64,000 nt of DNA from Roseomonas populi. GTDB taxonomy: Bacteria; Pseudomonadota; Alphaproteobacteria; Acetobacterales; Acetobacteraceae. A program made the position numbers and the translations under genes. The stretch lies in assembly GCF_024594815.1 (NCBI RefSeq), contig NZ_JANJOU010000007.1, forward strand, positions 248,001-312,000, written 5' to 3'. Every line of letters begins with the position of its first letter. The stretch's first letter is position 1. The notes under the pieces are model-generated. The model worked only from the letters and a program-made list of their open reading frames with translations, did not search any database and had not been told where the DNA came from. Positions 1-9,901 of this stretch are shown here, piece after piece.

Positions 1-814
1 TCCAGTCGTTCTGGCTGTCGCCGCGCCCGATCATCTTGGACAGCCCCACCACGATCGTCTCCATGGAGCGGTCGTTAATGATGAGGAGCGGCCAGAGGTA
101 CTGGTTCCAGCCATAGATGAACAGGATGACGAAGAGCGCCGCGATGTTCGTCAGGGACAGCGGCAGGACTACGTCCTTCAGGAAGCGCAGCGGCCCGGCC
201 CCGTCGATCTTCGCCGCCTCCACGAACTCGTCGGGGATGGTCAGGAAGAACTGGCGGAAGAGCAGCGTGGCGGTGGCGGAGGCGATGAGCGGCACCACCA
301 GCCCTGGCCAGGTGTTCACGAGGCCGAGGTCCACGATGACCTGGAAGGTAGGGATGATCCGGACCTCCACGGGCAGCATCAGCGTGATGAAGATGGCCCA
401 GAAGGCCGCCATCCGTAAGGGAAAGCGGAAGAACACCACGGCGTAGGCGGAAAGGATGGAGATCGCGATCTTCCCCGCCGCGATCATCAGGGCCATCAGC
501 AGGCTGTTGATGAGCATGGTGCTGGCGGGCGTGGTGCGGGTGCGTCCGCCGCCCTCGTTCCAGGCGATCGCATAGTTCTCGGCAGCGTGGCTGCCGGGCA
601 GCAGGGGCACGTCCCCGCGCCCGATCGTGCCGGCATCGTGGGTGGAACCGACCAGCGTCATCCAGATCGGGAAGGCGACGATGAGGACGCCGAGGATCAG
701 CGCCCCATGCGCCATGAGGTGCGAGAGCATGCGGCGCCGCCGGGTGGCGCGCAGCAGCGCGTCGTCGCGCGCGGGTGCCGCGGGAGTCGCGACGGGGGCC
801 ATCACGGGGGCCAT
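1..814 (-). CDS. ugpE: sn-glycerol-3-phosphate ABC transporter permease UgpE (3' end cut by window)
   Basis: Inner-membrane permease that pairs with UgpA to import sn-glycerol-3-phosphate and glycerophosphodiesters. The reading frame is open from the ATG at 814 to the window edge, about 271 residues, so only roughly ten C-terminal residues are missing compared with the usual ~280. Hydrophobic segments alternate with short loops, and the cytoplasmic EAA loop that contacts the ATPase is visible as EAAKIDGAGPLRFLKDVVLP (about residue 195). The start codon shares bases with the ugpA stop (minus strand TGATG), indicating translational coupling. The gene for the ATPase UgpC would be expected just beyond position 1. 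Identity rests on context with UgpB/UgpA; a general sugar permease is the alternative. Confidence 0.9.
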   Translation of the reverse strand, partial: MAPVMAPVATPAAPARDDALLRATRRRRMLSHLMAHGALILGVLIVAFPIWMTLVGSTHDAGTIGRGDVPLLPGSHAAENYAIAWNEGGGRTRTTPASTMLINSLLMALMIAAGKIAISILSAYAVVFFRFPLRMAAFWAIFITLMLPVEVRIIPTFQVIVDLGLVNTWPGLVVPLIASATATLLFRQFFLTIPDEFVEAAKIDGAGPLRFLKDVVLPLSLTNIAALFVILFIYGWNQYLWPLLIINDRSMETIVVGLSKMIGRGDSQNDW

Positions 815-1695
815 CAATAATGCACCTTCTTCTCGACGGCGCGGAACTGGATGGCGGTCAGCGCGATGACGATGATCATCAGGATCACGCTCTGTGCCGC
901 GGACTGGCCGAGGTTCAGGTTCTCCACCCCGTCCACATAGACCTTGTAAATCAGCGTCTCCGTCGCCTTCGCGGGGCCCCCGTTGGTCAGGGCATGGATG
1001 ATGCCGAAGGTCTCGAAGAAGGCGTAGGTCAGGTTCACCACCAGCAGGAAGAAGGTGGTGGGGGAGAGAAGGGGGAAGATGATCGTCCAGAAGCGCCGTG
1101 CCGGCCGGGCGCCGTCGATCGCGGCCGCCTCCAGCACGGAGGCGGGGATGGATTGCAGTCCCGCGAGGAAGAAGATGAAGTTGTAGGCCAGCTGCTTCCA
1201 GACCGCGGCGATGACGACGAGGACCATCGCGTGGGTGCCGTTCAGCCGGTAGTCCCAGGGGATTCCCACGGCCCGCAGCCCGCGGCCGATCATCCCGACT
1301 TCCGGCTGGAACAGGAAGAGCCAGAGCACGGCGGCGACGGCGGGCGCGACCGCGTAGGGCCAGATGAGGAGGCTGCGGTAGACGGTGGCGCCCCGCAGCG
1401 ACTTGTCCGCCTGCACCGCCAGGAAGAGTGCGAGGCCCAGCGCCAGGGCGGCAACGCAGCCGGAGAAGACGACGGTGTTCAGCGCGGCGTTGAGCCAGGT
1501 CGGGTCCGACAGGACCTCCTGGAAGTTCTCCAGCCCCACGAACTCGCGCGAGAGGCCGAAGGCGTCCTCCCGCAGCAGCGACTGGTAGATCGCCTGGCCC
1601 GCGGGCCAGAAGAAGAAGACGAAGGTGACAGCGAGCTGCGGCGCCAGGAGGGCGATCGGCAGCAGGCGTCCCCGGAAGATGACTTTTTTCTGCAT
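814..1695 (-). CDS. ugpA: sn-glycerol-3-phosphate ABC transporter permease UgpA
   Basis: First membrane subunit of the Ugp importer, 293 residues as usual for the family. An N-terminal membrane span (about residues 12-33) is followed by a periplasmic loop and five more spans. The EAA motif reads [20 protein letters not shown] near residue 190, with the conserved EAA...G pattern that docks on the ATP-binding subunit. It lies 48 bp downstream of ugpB and overlaps ugpE, so the three form one transcription unit in the order B-A-E. The ugpB-like neighbour supports the glycerol-3-phosphate assignment rather than a generic sugar permease. Confidence 0.92.
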   Translation of the reverse strand: MQKKVIFRGRLLPIALLAPQLAVTFVFFFWPAGQAIYQSLLREDAFGLSREFVGLENFQEVLSDPTWLNAALNTVVFSGCVAALALGLALFLAVQADKSLRGATVYRSLLIWPYAVAPAVAAVLWLFLFQPEVGMIGRGLRAVGIPWDYRLNGTHAMVLVVIAAVWKQLAYNFIFFLAGLQSIPASVLEAAAIDGARPARRFWTIIFPLLSPTTFFLLVVNLTYAFFETFGIIHALTNGGPAKATETLIYKVYVDGVENLNLGQSAAQSVILMIIVIALTAIQFRAVEKKVHY

Positions 1696-1743
1696 CGCGC
1701 CCTTTGGGACGCCGGGCGGGGTGAGTCGCCCGGCGCCGTTCAG

Positions 1744-3090
1744 TCAGTTGTTGCGGTTCGTGCGCTCGAAGTTGCGCAGGACCTGGTTGCCGCGGGTATT
1801 GGCGTTCTGCAGGGCCTGCTCAGGCGTCTGCTGGCCCTGGAAGGTCTTCTCCATCTCCTCCTGGATGATGTTCCGGATCTCGATGAAGCCGCCCAGGCGG
1901 ATGCCGCGGGTGTTCGGGGTGGGATCGCCGCCGCGCAGCATCTGCTCGATCGGCACGTCCGCGCCCGGGTTCTGCTGGTAGTAGCCCGCCGCCTTGGTGG
2001 CCTCGTAAGCGGAGCGGGTGATGGGGACATAGCCCGTGTCCTGGTGCCACTTCGCCATTACCGCGGGGCTGGAGATGTAGCGGAAGAACTCAGCCACCCC
2101 GCGCAGCTCCTCGCGGCTGCGCTGGCCGTTCGGGCCGCGGTTCATGGTCCAGAGGGCCGCGCCGCCGATGATGGAGTTGCGCGGCGCGCCGGCCACGCCC
2201 TCGTAGTAGGGCAGCATCGCCACGCCCCAGTTGAAGCGCGCCTCGCGCCTCACCCGGGCCTGGGAACCGGAGGACATGAAGGAGATGGCGCACTCGCCCG
2301 TGGGGAACAGCGCCTCGGCCGCGGTGTCGCGCCCGCCATAGCGGAACAGGCCTTCCTTCTGCCAGTTCGCCAGGTTCGTCAGGTGGCGGGTCAGGATCGG
2401 GTTGGCGAGGTTCAGCTCCGTGTTCAGCCCCTCGAAGCCGTTGCTGCGGGAGGCGAGCGGCACGTTGTGGATGGCCAGGACCTGTTCCACCATGATCCAG
2501 GACGGCCAGGAGGTCGTCATGGGGCAGGCGACCCCGGCGGCCTTCAGCTTGCGGGCCGCTTCCTCCACGCCCTGCCAAGTGGCGGGGAAGGCGTTCGGGT
2601 CCAGTCCGGCGCGCTGGAACATGTCCCTGTTATAGTAGGTGATGGAGGTGCTGCTGTTGAACGGCATCGCCATCATCCGGCCGTCGGCCGCGGCGTAGTA
2701 GCCGGCCACGGGGCCGATGAAGTCCTTCGGGTCGATGGCCACGCCCGTCTCGGCGATGATCTCGTGCAGCGGCTTGATGGCACGGCCGGCGTTGATCATC
2801 GTGCCGGTGCCCACCTCGAACATCTGCACGATGTGCGGCGCGCTGTTGGAGCGGAAGGCGGCGATGGCGGAGACGACCGTCTCGGCGTAGCTGCCGCGGA
2901 AGCTCGGCACGACCTTGTACTGGTTCTGCGTGGCGTTGAAGTCGGTGGCCAGCTGCTCCAGCATCCCGCCGAGCGGCTGGTTCAGGCCGTGCCAGAACTG
3001 GATCTCGACCGGCTGCTGGGCGCGGGCCGAGAAGGGGGCCGCGAGGCTCGCCAGCGCGAGCGCGCCGGCGGCAAGATAGCGTCGCCGCAT
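1744..3090 (-). CDS. ugpB: sn-glycerol-3-phosphate-binding periplasmic protein UgpB
   Basis: Periplasmic solute-binding protein of the Ugp importer, 448 residues (E. coli UgpB is 438). A Sec signal peptide is clear: MRRR, then a hydrophobic core, then an AQ cleavage site near residue 25. The mature start VEIQFWHGLNQPLGGMLEQL is the typical UgpB opening (EIQFWHxM), and GECAISFMSSGSQ and WHQDTGYVPIT are characteristic family segments. It is the first gene of ugpBAE and is preceded by three 11-bp-phased repeats resembling a Pho box at 3138-3166. In known bacteria the ugp operon is induced by phosphate starvation; that is expected here by inference from the repeats. Confidence 0.93.
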   Translation of the reverse strand: MRRRYLAAGALALASLAAPFSARAQQPVEIQFWHGLNQPLGGMLEQLATDFNATQNQYKVVPSFRGSYAETVVSAIAAFRSNSAPHIVQMFEVGTGTMINAGRAIKPLHEIIAETGVAIDPKDFIGPVAGYYAAADGRMMAMPFNSSTSITYYNRDMFQRAGLDPNAFPATWQGVEEAARKLKAAGVACPMTTSWPSWIMVEQVLAIHNVPLASRSNGFEGLNTELNLANPILTRHLTNLANWQKEGLFRYGGRDTAAEALFPTGECAISFMSSGSQARVRREARFNWGVAMLPYYEGVAGAPRNSIIGGAALWTMNRGPNGQRSREELRGVAEFFRYISSPAVMAKWHQDTGYVPITRSAYEATKAAGYYQQNPGADVPIEQMLRGGDPTPNTRGIRLGGFIEIRNIIQEEMEKTFQGQQTPEQALQNANTRGNQVLRNFERTNRNN

Positions 3091-3137
3091 GAAGCTTCCT
3101 TCCCTGATGGAGAGTGGCCCGGGGTTAGCCGCCCCGC

Positions 3138-3166
3138 GTTACAGCAAGACTACAATTTGATGACGG
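3138..3166 (-). promoter_or_regulatory. Pho-box-like triple direct repeat upstream of ugpB
   Basis: Reading the minus strand towards ugpB, three heptamers occur with exact 11-bp phasing: CCGTCAT (3160-3166), TTGTAGT (3149-3155) and CTGTAAC (3138-3144), separated by 4-bp spacers. The established PhoB recognition unit is CTGTCAT-N4-CTGTCAT; the copies match at 6, 4 and 5 of 7 positions. The array ends 47 bp before the ugpB start, where an activator site would sit. PhoB binding is inferred, not shown. Confidence 0.6.
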
Positions 3167-3244
3167 GTTCGTGGAAGGGTGCTCGTCGATGTGGAAGGCC
3201 GGGCATCAATCATGCGTTCACGATCCTGGCCGCAAGTTGTGCCC

Positions 3245-3493
3245 ATGGAACATGAAACCACACTCGTCCACCCGGGCGTGCCGCCACCACGCGCCGCCGC
3301 GATGGCGGCCACCGCCGTGCCGGGACCGCTCGCCGGGCGGCCGCCGCCAGGGGCGGCCGTGCCGCAGGCAGCGGTGCGGCGCCTGCGGATGGCGCTGGAG
3401 GCGGCGGCGCAGCGGATCGCCACCAGCGGCCCCCTCGCCGATTCGGACGCGGCCGGGGCGGAGGACGGCCGGCCCGCGTCTTCCCCGGGCTGA
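3245..3493 (+). CDS. small hypothetical protein (82 aa)
   Basis: I do not recognise this protein. It is alanine- and proline-rich ([21 protein letters not shown]) with one possible helix, [14 protein letters not shown], around residues 47-60, and no membrane segment. The third codon positions are almost all G or C from the ATG onward, as in neighbouring genes, which argues for real coding; upstream of the ATG this bias fades, which is why I start here rather than at an earlier in-frame codon (3179). No convincing Shine-Dalgarno sequence is present. It lies in the 476-bp gap between divergent ugpB and the thiolase gene, otherwise holding only the Pho-box-like repeats. Confidence 0.42.
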   Translation: MEHETTLVHPGVPPPRAAAMAATAVPGPLAGRPPPGAAVPQAAVRRLRMALEAAAQRIATSGPLADSDAAGAEDGRPASSPG

Positions 3494-3566
3494 CCGGCCG
3501 GCTGCCTCTTGCCCTGGGGCTTGCGATGGGTTTCCTCTGGCGCCGAGAGACCAAAGGGGAACCGCC

Positions 3567-4775
<1,209 letters not shown>

Positions 4776-4788
4776 GGCGACCCTCCTG

Positions 4789-4814
4789 GCCGCCCCGTCA
4801 TCCGGCGGGGCGGC
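4789..4814. terminator. hairpin between convergent thiolase and 829-aa protein genes
   Basis: GCCGCCCCG (4789-4797) pairs with CGGGGCGGC (4806-4814) around an 8-nt loop that contains part of the stop region of the minus-strand gene. No T-run follows on either side, so it is a plausible but unproven bidirectional terminator. Confidence 0.38.
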
Positions 4815-7287
4815 TCTCCTCCTGCAGCCCCTTCGCCGTTTCGGCCCACTCGTTGGTCTCGGCGACGGAGAGGCCGGCCTGGCGGCAGGCATCCTCCACG
4901 GCGCGCGGCAGCACGGCCAGCAGCGCCTGCATCATCGCCGCGTCGCGCTCGTCCGTGATCGTGTCCAGGAAGCCCTGCAGCTCCGGCGCGGAGACGCGCA
5001 GGAAGGGGCCGAACTTGTCGCTGGTGCGGCCCAGCCAGTCCCGGAACATGTGCGGCCAGCCCGCGGCCTGGCGGAACTCAAGCCGCGGCTCCCCGTCCTT
5101 GCTCTGCAGCTTCACGCGCACGGAGGCCCAGCGGGTCGGGCCCGCGGCGAGGCTGGCCACCGTCATGTCCAGGTGCCGGTAGGAGGGGCCGGGCAGGTGC
5201 TGGTGCAGCCGCACGGCCTCGAAGCGCGCCGGCGCGCGGCCGGGCTGCACGTTGGTCGGCACGGCGCGCACCGGCTGCGGCGCCCCCGCACCCGCCCCGG
5301 CCGGCTGAGGCGCGAAGAGGCTGCTTGCGGTCCCCTGGGCCGGGGCAGGCGCCGGCTCCGGGGCCCGCGGTGCCGGAGGCGCCACCGGAGGGACGGCGGA
5401 CAAGGGCGGGGCAGCCGGCCCGGGCGCCGGGCCCGCTCCCGGGATGGGCGGAGCCATGGGCTGGCCGGGCATCGGAACGGACAGGGCGATGGTGGGGCGG
5501 AGCGCCTCGGAGATCCGCGGCACGAGGGCGATGGGCGGCGCCTCCGGCAAAGCGGCCGGCGGCGGGGCGGCGGCCACGGCGGGCTGGGGCTGCGCCGGCT
5601 GGAGCTCGGTTTGAGGCGGTGCAGTCACGACCGGCGGGGGCATCACCGGCAGACCTGCCGGAAGCGGCGGCGCCGCGGGTGTCACCACCTCGGGCTCGGG
5701 GCGCGCGCCCGGTGCAGGGGTGGGTACGGCAACCACTGGCGCGGCGGGGACCGGATCGGGCGTGGGGGCGGGCGGCGCCGCGGCGGCGGGGGCTGCCGGG
5801 GCAGCCTCGGTCCCGGAGGGCTGGCTCGGTGCCGGGGGCTCGACCGAAGCCACGGAATCGGACGGCAGCGCGGCCGCCGGTTCCGGTTCGGGCGCGCTCG
5901 GCCGCACGGAGGAGGCCGTCACGCCCGCGATCTCCGCCGTCGCCGGCTCGTCCCCGGCCCGGAGCGCGACGGCGAGCCCGGCACGGCCGGCGAGGCGGGC
6001 GGAGAGCGGCAGGGTCAGCTCCAGCCCCTCCTCGGGTACCGTGCGCCAGCCCGTGCCGGCGCTGCCGGAGGAGAGACGTTCGAGTTCCGCGGCGTCCTCC
6101 GGCACCGAATCCAGCGGGTAGACCCAGGCCGCCACCTCGGCGCCCTTGCCGCCGTTCAGGGTAATCTGCAGGCGGTCCAGCCCTGGCAGGTGCAGGTGGG
6201 GCAGCAGCAGCACGGCCCGCCCCTTCGCGGCGGCGCGCAGCACGGGGCGCGGCGGCTCCTCGCCCAGGGCGACGGCCTCCGCTTCGCCCTCCAGTGCCCT
6301 CGCCGCGGCCCAGGCCGATTCGGGCAGGCCCAGGGGCACGCCATCGCCGGGCAGGACGAGCCCGGCCTCCTCGGGCATCCAATGGGAAGGCGCCAGGTAG
6401 CGGCTCCCGGGGGTTCCGGCCCAGGCGCTGGCCGCCACGCCGTGCTCGCCCTCCGGCCCGGACCAGCGCGCGTCGCGGGAGAGGCCGGGCAGGCCTTCGC
6501 CCTCAGGCGCCACCTCCAGCACCGCCGTCTCCTTCTGCGGCCCGAGCGGGGTGGGCAGGTCCAGCGTCAGCCAGCCCGGGGCCAGTGCCGAGGCGGGCAC
6601 GGCCCAGCTCCCCACGACGCGCCCGCCCTCCGCGCCGATCAGGCGCACCCGCAGAAGGCCGTCTCCGCTTCCCGTCCCGGCGAGGTGGACGGCAATCGCG
6701 GCCAGCCCGGCCAGCCCGGTGCCCAGCGGCTGGCGGAACGCGCCGGTGATGGGCGGCCCGTCCCCCGCCTCGCCGGAGAGGACGAGGCGCGGCGCCGCCG
6801 GGGGGCGGTGGGCCAGGTAGCGCGCCGCGTCGGCCATCGCCTCGCGGCTCAGCTCCATTTCCTGCCGCCCGGCCACGACCGCCCCGGCCGATTGCGCCTC
6901 CCGCGTGCGGGCGGCGGCGAGCGCCTCGGTGACAAGGGCAAGCAGGCCCGGCAGGGCCGCCTGACCGGTCGAGGCCAGAAGGAAGGGCGGGGCCGGCAGG
7001 CCCGCGGCCTCCTCCCACCAGCGGCTCAGCGCAGCGATCCGCAGCCGCTCGCTCGCGATGAGGGCGACGGCGGCGGCGGGCGGCGTCTCCAGCGGCGTCG
7101 CCGCGGCCGGATCAGGTGCGCGCGTGCCGGCGGGGTGCAGCAGCGTGACCCCCTGCCGCGGGGAGGCCATCCAGACCTCGAGCGAGGGCGTGGCAAGGGG
7201 TGAGGGGTCCATCACCCCCTCCGCCACGATCACCATGGGTCGCCCGCCGGCAAGGCGCGGCAGGTGCAGGGGGTCGGCGTGGAGCAT
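4798..7287 (-). CDS. large hypothetical protein with Pro/Ala-rich linker (829 aa)
   Basis: Unknown function. Three regions can be seen: residues 1-470, predicted mostly beta with several short repeats typical of carbohydrate-binding sandwiches; a low-complexity Pro/Ala linker (about 470-690) with runs such as APAAPAAAAPPAPTPDP; and a compact C-terminal domain (about 700-825) containing GPSYRHLDMTVASL, RLEFRQAAGWPHMFRDW and LPRAVEDACRQAGL. The C-terminal part resembles an uncharacterised family I associate with Acetobacteraceae (possibly DUF6212; memory only). The ATG at 7287 is preceded by GAGGTCC and lies 22 bp after the upstream glycosyltransferase stop, so it is the last gene of a three-gene minus-strand unit and probably serves surface polysaccharide or its export. 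No signal peptide or membrane span. Confidence 0.7.
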   Translation of the reverse strand: MLHADPLHLPRLAGGRPMVIVAEGVMDPSPLATPSLEVWMASPRQGVTLLHPAGTRAPDPAAATPLETPPAAAVALIASERLRIAALSRWWEEAAGLPAPPFLLASTGQAALPGLLALVTEALAAARTREAQSAGAVVAGRQEMELSREAMADAARYLAHRPPAAPRLVLSGEAGDGPPITGAFRQPLGTGLAGLAAIAVHLAGTGSGDGLLRVRLIGAEGGRVVGSWAVPASALAPGWLTLDLPTPLGPQKETAVLEVAPEGEGLPGLSRDARWSGPEGEHGVAASAWAGTPGSRYLAPSHWMPEEAGLVLPGDGVPLGLPESAWAAARALEGEAEAVALGEEPPRPVLRAAAKGRAVLLLPHLHLPGLDRLQITLNGGKGAEVAAWVYPLDSVPEDAAELERLSSGSAGTGWRTVPEEGLELTLPLSARLAGRAGLAVALRAGDEPATAEIAGVTASSVRPSAPEPEPAAALPSDSVASVEPPAPSQPSGTEAAPAAPAAAAPPAPTPDPVPAAPVVAVPTPAPGARPEPEVVTPAAPPLPAGLPVMPPPVVTAPPQTELQPAQPQPAVAAAPPPAALPEAPPIALVPRISEALRPTIALSVPMPGQPMAPPIPGAGPAPGPAAPPLSAVPPVAPPAPRAPEPAPAPAQGTASSLFAPQPAGAGAGAPQPVRAVPTNVQPGRAPARFEAVRLHQHLPGPSYRHLDMTVASLAAGPTRWASVRVKLQSKDGEPRLEFRQAAGWPHMFRDWLGRTSDKFGPFLRVSAPELQGFLDTITDERDAAMMQALLAVLPRAVEDACRQAGLSVAETNEWAETAKGLQEESRPAG

Positions 7288-7309
7288 CACGGGGCGAGGA
7301 CCTCTGGTG

Positions 7310-9901
7310 TCACGTCGTTGGGCGATCGGGCGGCGCATCCTGCCCGGCGTCGAGCCAGGCGAGGAGGGGGCTCATGCGCGCCGCCCAGTCGGGAAGGGAG
7401 GCGGCGCGGGCTCCGGCGGCCCGGGCCAGGGCGTATAGCCGCCCCCGGTCTGCGGCCAGGGAGGCGAGCCGGTCGGCGAATGCGGCGGCTACGGCGGGGT
7501 CGGTGCGCTCCTCGACAAGGAGGCCGTCCACCCCGTCCGCGACCATCTCGGCCACCGCGCCCGTGCGCGTGACCACCGGCACGCAGCCCATGCGCTGCGC
7601 TTCCAGGATGATCAGCGGGGATCCCTCGAAGCGGGAGGGAAGGACGAGAACGTCCGCCCAGGCGAGCAGCGCGTCCACCCCCTCGGCCTCCGCCGGGGGC
7701 TCGACCGTCAGCCCGGGAATCGGCTCCGGCTCCCGGGCCAGCACCGCGCGGCCCGCGGCGCGCCACTCCGCCCAGGGGGTGAGGGCGACGATGTCGCGCA
7801 GCCGGTCCAGCCCCTTCTGCGGGTCAAGCCGGCCGAGGAACAGGGAGCGCAGCCGTCCCTCGCGTCCCTGCCGCGCGGCGAGCGCCGACTCAGCGGCGCC
7901 CGCCCGCGCCTCGTGCCCCGGCCCGTTCGGGACGAGGAGGAGCTTGGAGGCGGGGATACCCTGCGCCAGTGCCCAATTCTGCAGGCCCTCGGACACCACG
8001 GCCACCGCATCGTAGTCGGCCTCATGCGCCAGCAGGGCGTGGGGATTGCCCATGGGGGCTCCCGCCGCCTCCCGCTCCACCACGTGCAGCCCGGCGGCGG
8101 TACGGACGCCGATCCTGCGCAGCGCGCCCGCGATGGCGTGGATGCCGCGCGCATGGGTGGCCAGCACGGCGGCCATAGGCGCGAGCTGGCCCACCGCGTC
8201 GCGCAGCACGCCGTCGCCCAGGCCGCTCGCGCCCGGCAGCGGCGCGCCGAGATGCGCCTCGTTCGGGTCCACCCCCTCGATCCCGCGCGCGGGGAACTGC
8301 ACCGTCTCGAAGGCGGCCAGCGTGTCCGGCGGCACCAGGGCCGTCTGCGCTCCCGTCAGCACGAGGTGCGGCCGCCAGCCCCGATCCCGCAGCACGCCGG
8401 CGTAGCGGGCCAGGACGCGTTCCACCCCGCCCATCTCGAAGACCGGGACGGCGAGAGCGACGTCGCGTGCATCCGGCGCCGCCCAGGGCAGCACGGCGCC
8501 CGCGTCGATCAACTCGGCATAGCCGAGATGGGCGCGGGAACGGGGGCGGCGCCAGTCGCCGCGCCATTCGCCCCGCTCCGGGTGACGGGTGGCGAAGGCG
8601 TCCACCAGCCCGGCGAACTCGGCCTCGGCCTCGGGCCGGGGATCCGGCAGGGCGGGCGCGTCCGGCACGGTGAGGCGCAGCGTGGCGCCCCGGCGCGCCG
8701 CAGAGGCGAATGGTGCCCCGAGGGCGGCCGCCTCCTGCCAGGCCTCGGTCCGGTAGAGGAGGAGCGCCGGATGGTCCGGCAGCCCCTCGGCGCGCTCCAC
8801 GCCCAGGCGCCCGGCGGGGCCGGGGGCGAGGACGATCCCGACCGCGTCCGCCCCGCGCAGCATGATCTCGGCATGCCAGAGCGCGTTGTGCAGCAGCCGC
8901 CAGCCGGCCAGCACCTCCAACGCGCCCGCGGCGGCGAAGAGGAGGAAGGGCGGGGCGTGCACGGCCTGCGGATGGCGGGCGGCCTCGACGAGCTGCCGCC
9001 GGGCGGCGGCGCGATCGAGCGCCGGGCGGGACGGCCGCAGCGGATCGACCACCGGCTCCGCCACGGGCAATCCGGACCGGTGCAGCAGGAAGCGCGGCAC
9101 TTCCGCCGATTCGAGCGCCAGCAGGCGGCGGGGGTGGGCGAGGGGGCGCAGCTTCCCCCGCATTCCCGCCAGGATGCCCACCCGGCGCCGTTCCGCTTCC
9201 ACCCGCATCCCGCCGGCGCGGCGGCGATAGCCGAAACCGGCCATCGGCAGGTGGCGCCCGCGGAAGCCCGCCGCGCCGGCACGCAGCCAGAAGTCCCAGT
9301 CCTCGAAGCCCTGCCGCATCGTCTCGTCGAAACGCAGCCCGGCCTCGAGGACGCGCCGTGAGACGAGGCTTCCGGCGTCGCTCGTGTTCTCCAGCAGGTG
9401 CATGAAGAGCGAGTGCTCCCCGGCCGCAGAGGCGTGCTCGGGGATGCCGAAGAAGTCGAAGTCCGGATAGATCCAGCCTGTCGCTGGTCCGGACGCCTCC
9501 AGCAGAGCCGCCGCACGGTGGAGCAGCCAGGGGCCCAGCCGGTTGTCGGCGTCCAGGAAGAACACGGCGCGGCAGCCCGGCCAGGCGCGGAGGACGAACT
9601 CGATCCCCGTGTTCCGCGCCGCGGAGAGCCCGCCATTCGCGCGCCGCAGCAGAAAAACGCAGCCGGGATGGGCGGCGGCGAAGCGCAGGGCCGCGGCACG
9701 GGTGCCCGGCATGGGGCAGCCATCATCCACGACCACGGCCGCCACGCGGCGCGGGCCGCGGCTGGCGAGTACGGAGAGGATCGCCTCCTCAAGCAGCGCC
9801 GGCTGGCGGAAGGCCGGGATCACCACGGCGATCTCCGGCGAAATCTCGGGCGCGATCTCGGGCGCGATCTCCGGGCCGGCCCCGCCCTCCTCAGAACTCA
9901 C
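7310..9901 (-). CDS. two-module glycosyltransferase (GT2 + GT4 fusion)
   Basis: Cytoplasmic glycosyltransferase of 863 residues with two catalytic modules. Residues 25-250 form a GT-A fold family 2 domain: IAVVIPAFRQPALLEEAILS, VVVDDGCPMPG and the metal-binding region VFFLDADNRLGPWLL. Residues 460-850 form a GT-B family 4 domain: FLGRLDPQKGLDRLRDI and the ExxxxxxxE region SRFEGSPLIILEAQRMG. The start is GTG at 9901, sharing GTGA with the upstream stop. Its first 20 codons carry a short repeat (EIAPEIAPEISPEI). It sits between another GT4 gene and the 829-residue unknown, so one transcript probably makes all three. Sugar donor and acceptor cannot be told from sequence. Confidence 0.85.
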   Translation of the reverse strand: MSSEEGGAGPEIAPEIAPEISPEIAVVIPAFRQPALLEEAILSVLASRGPRRVAAVVVDDGCPMPGTRAAALRFAAAHPGCVFLLRRANGGLSAARNTGIEFVLRAWPGCRAVFFLDADNRLGPWLLHRAAALLEASGPATGWIYPDFDFFGIPEHASAAGEHSLFMHLLENTSDAGSLVSRRVLEAGLRFDETMRQGFEDWDFWLRAGAAGFRGRHLPMAGFGYRRRAGGMRVEAERRRVGILAGMRGKLRPLAHPRRLLALESAEVPRFLLHRSGLPVAEPVVDPLRPSRPALDRAAARRQLVEAARHPQAVHAPPFLLFAAAGALEVLAGWRLLHNALWHAEIMLRGADAVGIVLAPGPAGRLGVERAEGLPDHPALLLYRTEAWQEAAALGAPFASAARRGATLRLTVPDAPALPDPRPEAEAEFAGLVDAFATRHPERGEWRGDWRRPRSRAHLGYAELIDAGAVLPWAAPDARDVALAVPVFEMGGVERVLARYAGVLRDRGWRPHLVLTGAQTALVPPDTLAAFETVQFPARGIEGVDPNEAHLGAPLPGASGLGDGVLRDAVGQLAPMAAVLATHARGIHAIAGALRRIGVRTAAGLHVVEREAAGAPMGNPHALLAHEADYDAVAVVSEGLQNWALAQGIPASKLLLVPNGPGHEARAGAAESALAARQGREGRLRSLFLGRLDPQKGLDRLRDIVALTPWAEWRAAGRAVLAREPEPIPGLTVEPPAEAEGVDALLAWADVLVLPSRFEGSPLIILEAQRMGCVPVVTRTGAVAEMVADGVDGLLVEERTDPAVAAAFADRLASLAADRGRLYALARAAGARAASLPDWAARMSPLLAWLDAGQDAPPDRPTT

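Noticed and set aside
775-3255. Open frame of 826 codons opposite ugpBA
   Set aside because: Shadow of the high-GC minus genes; its translation is Arg/Gly/His-rich low complexity with no family motifs. Similar antisense frames (3210-4892, 5050-7203, 46017-48083) were dropped for the same reason.
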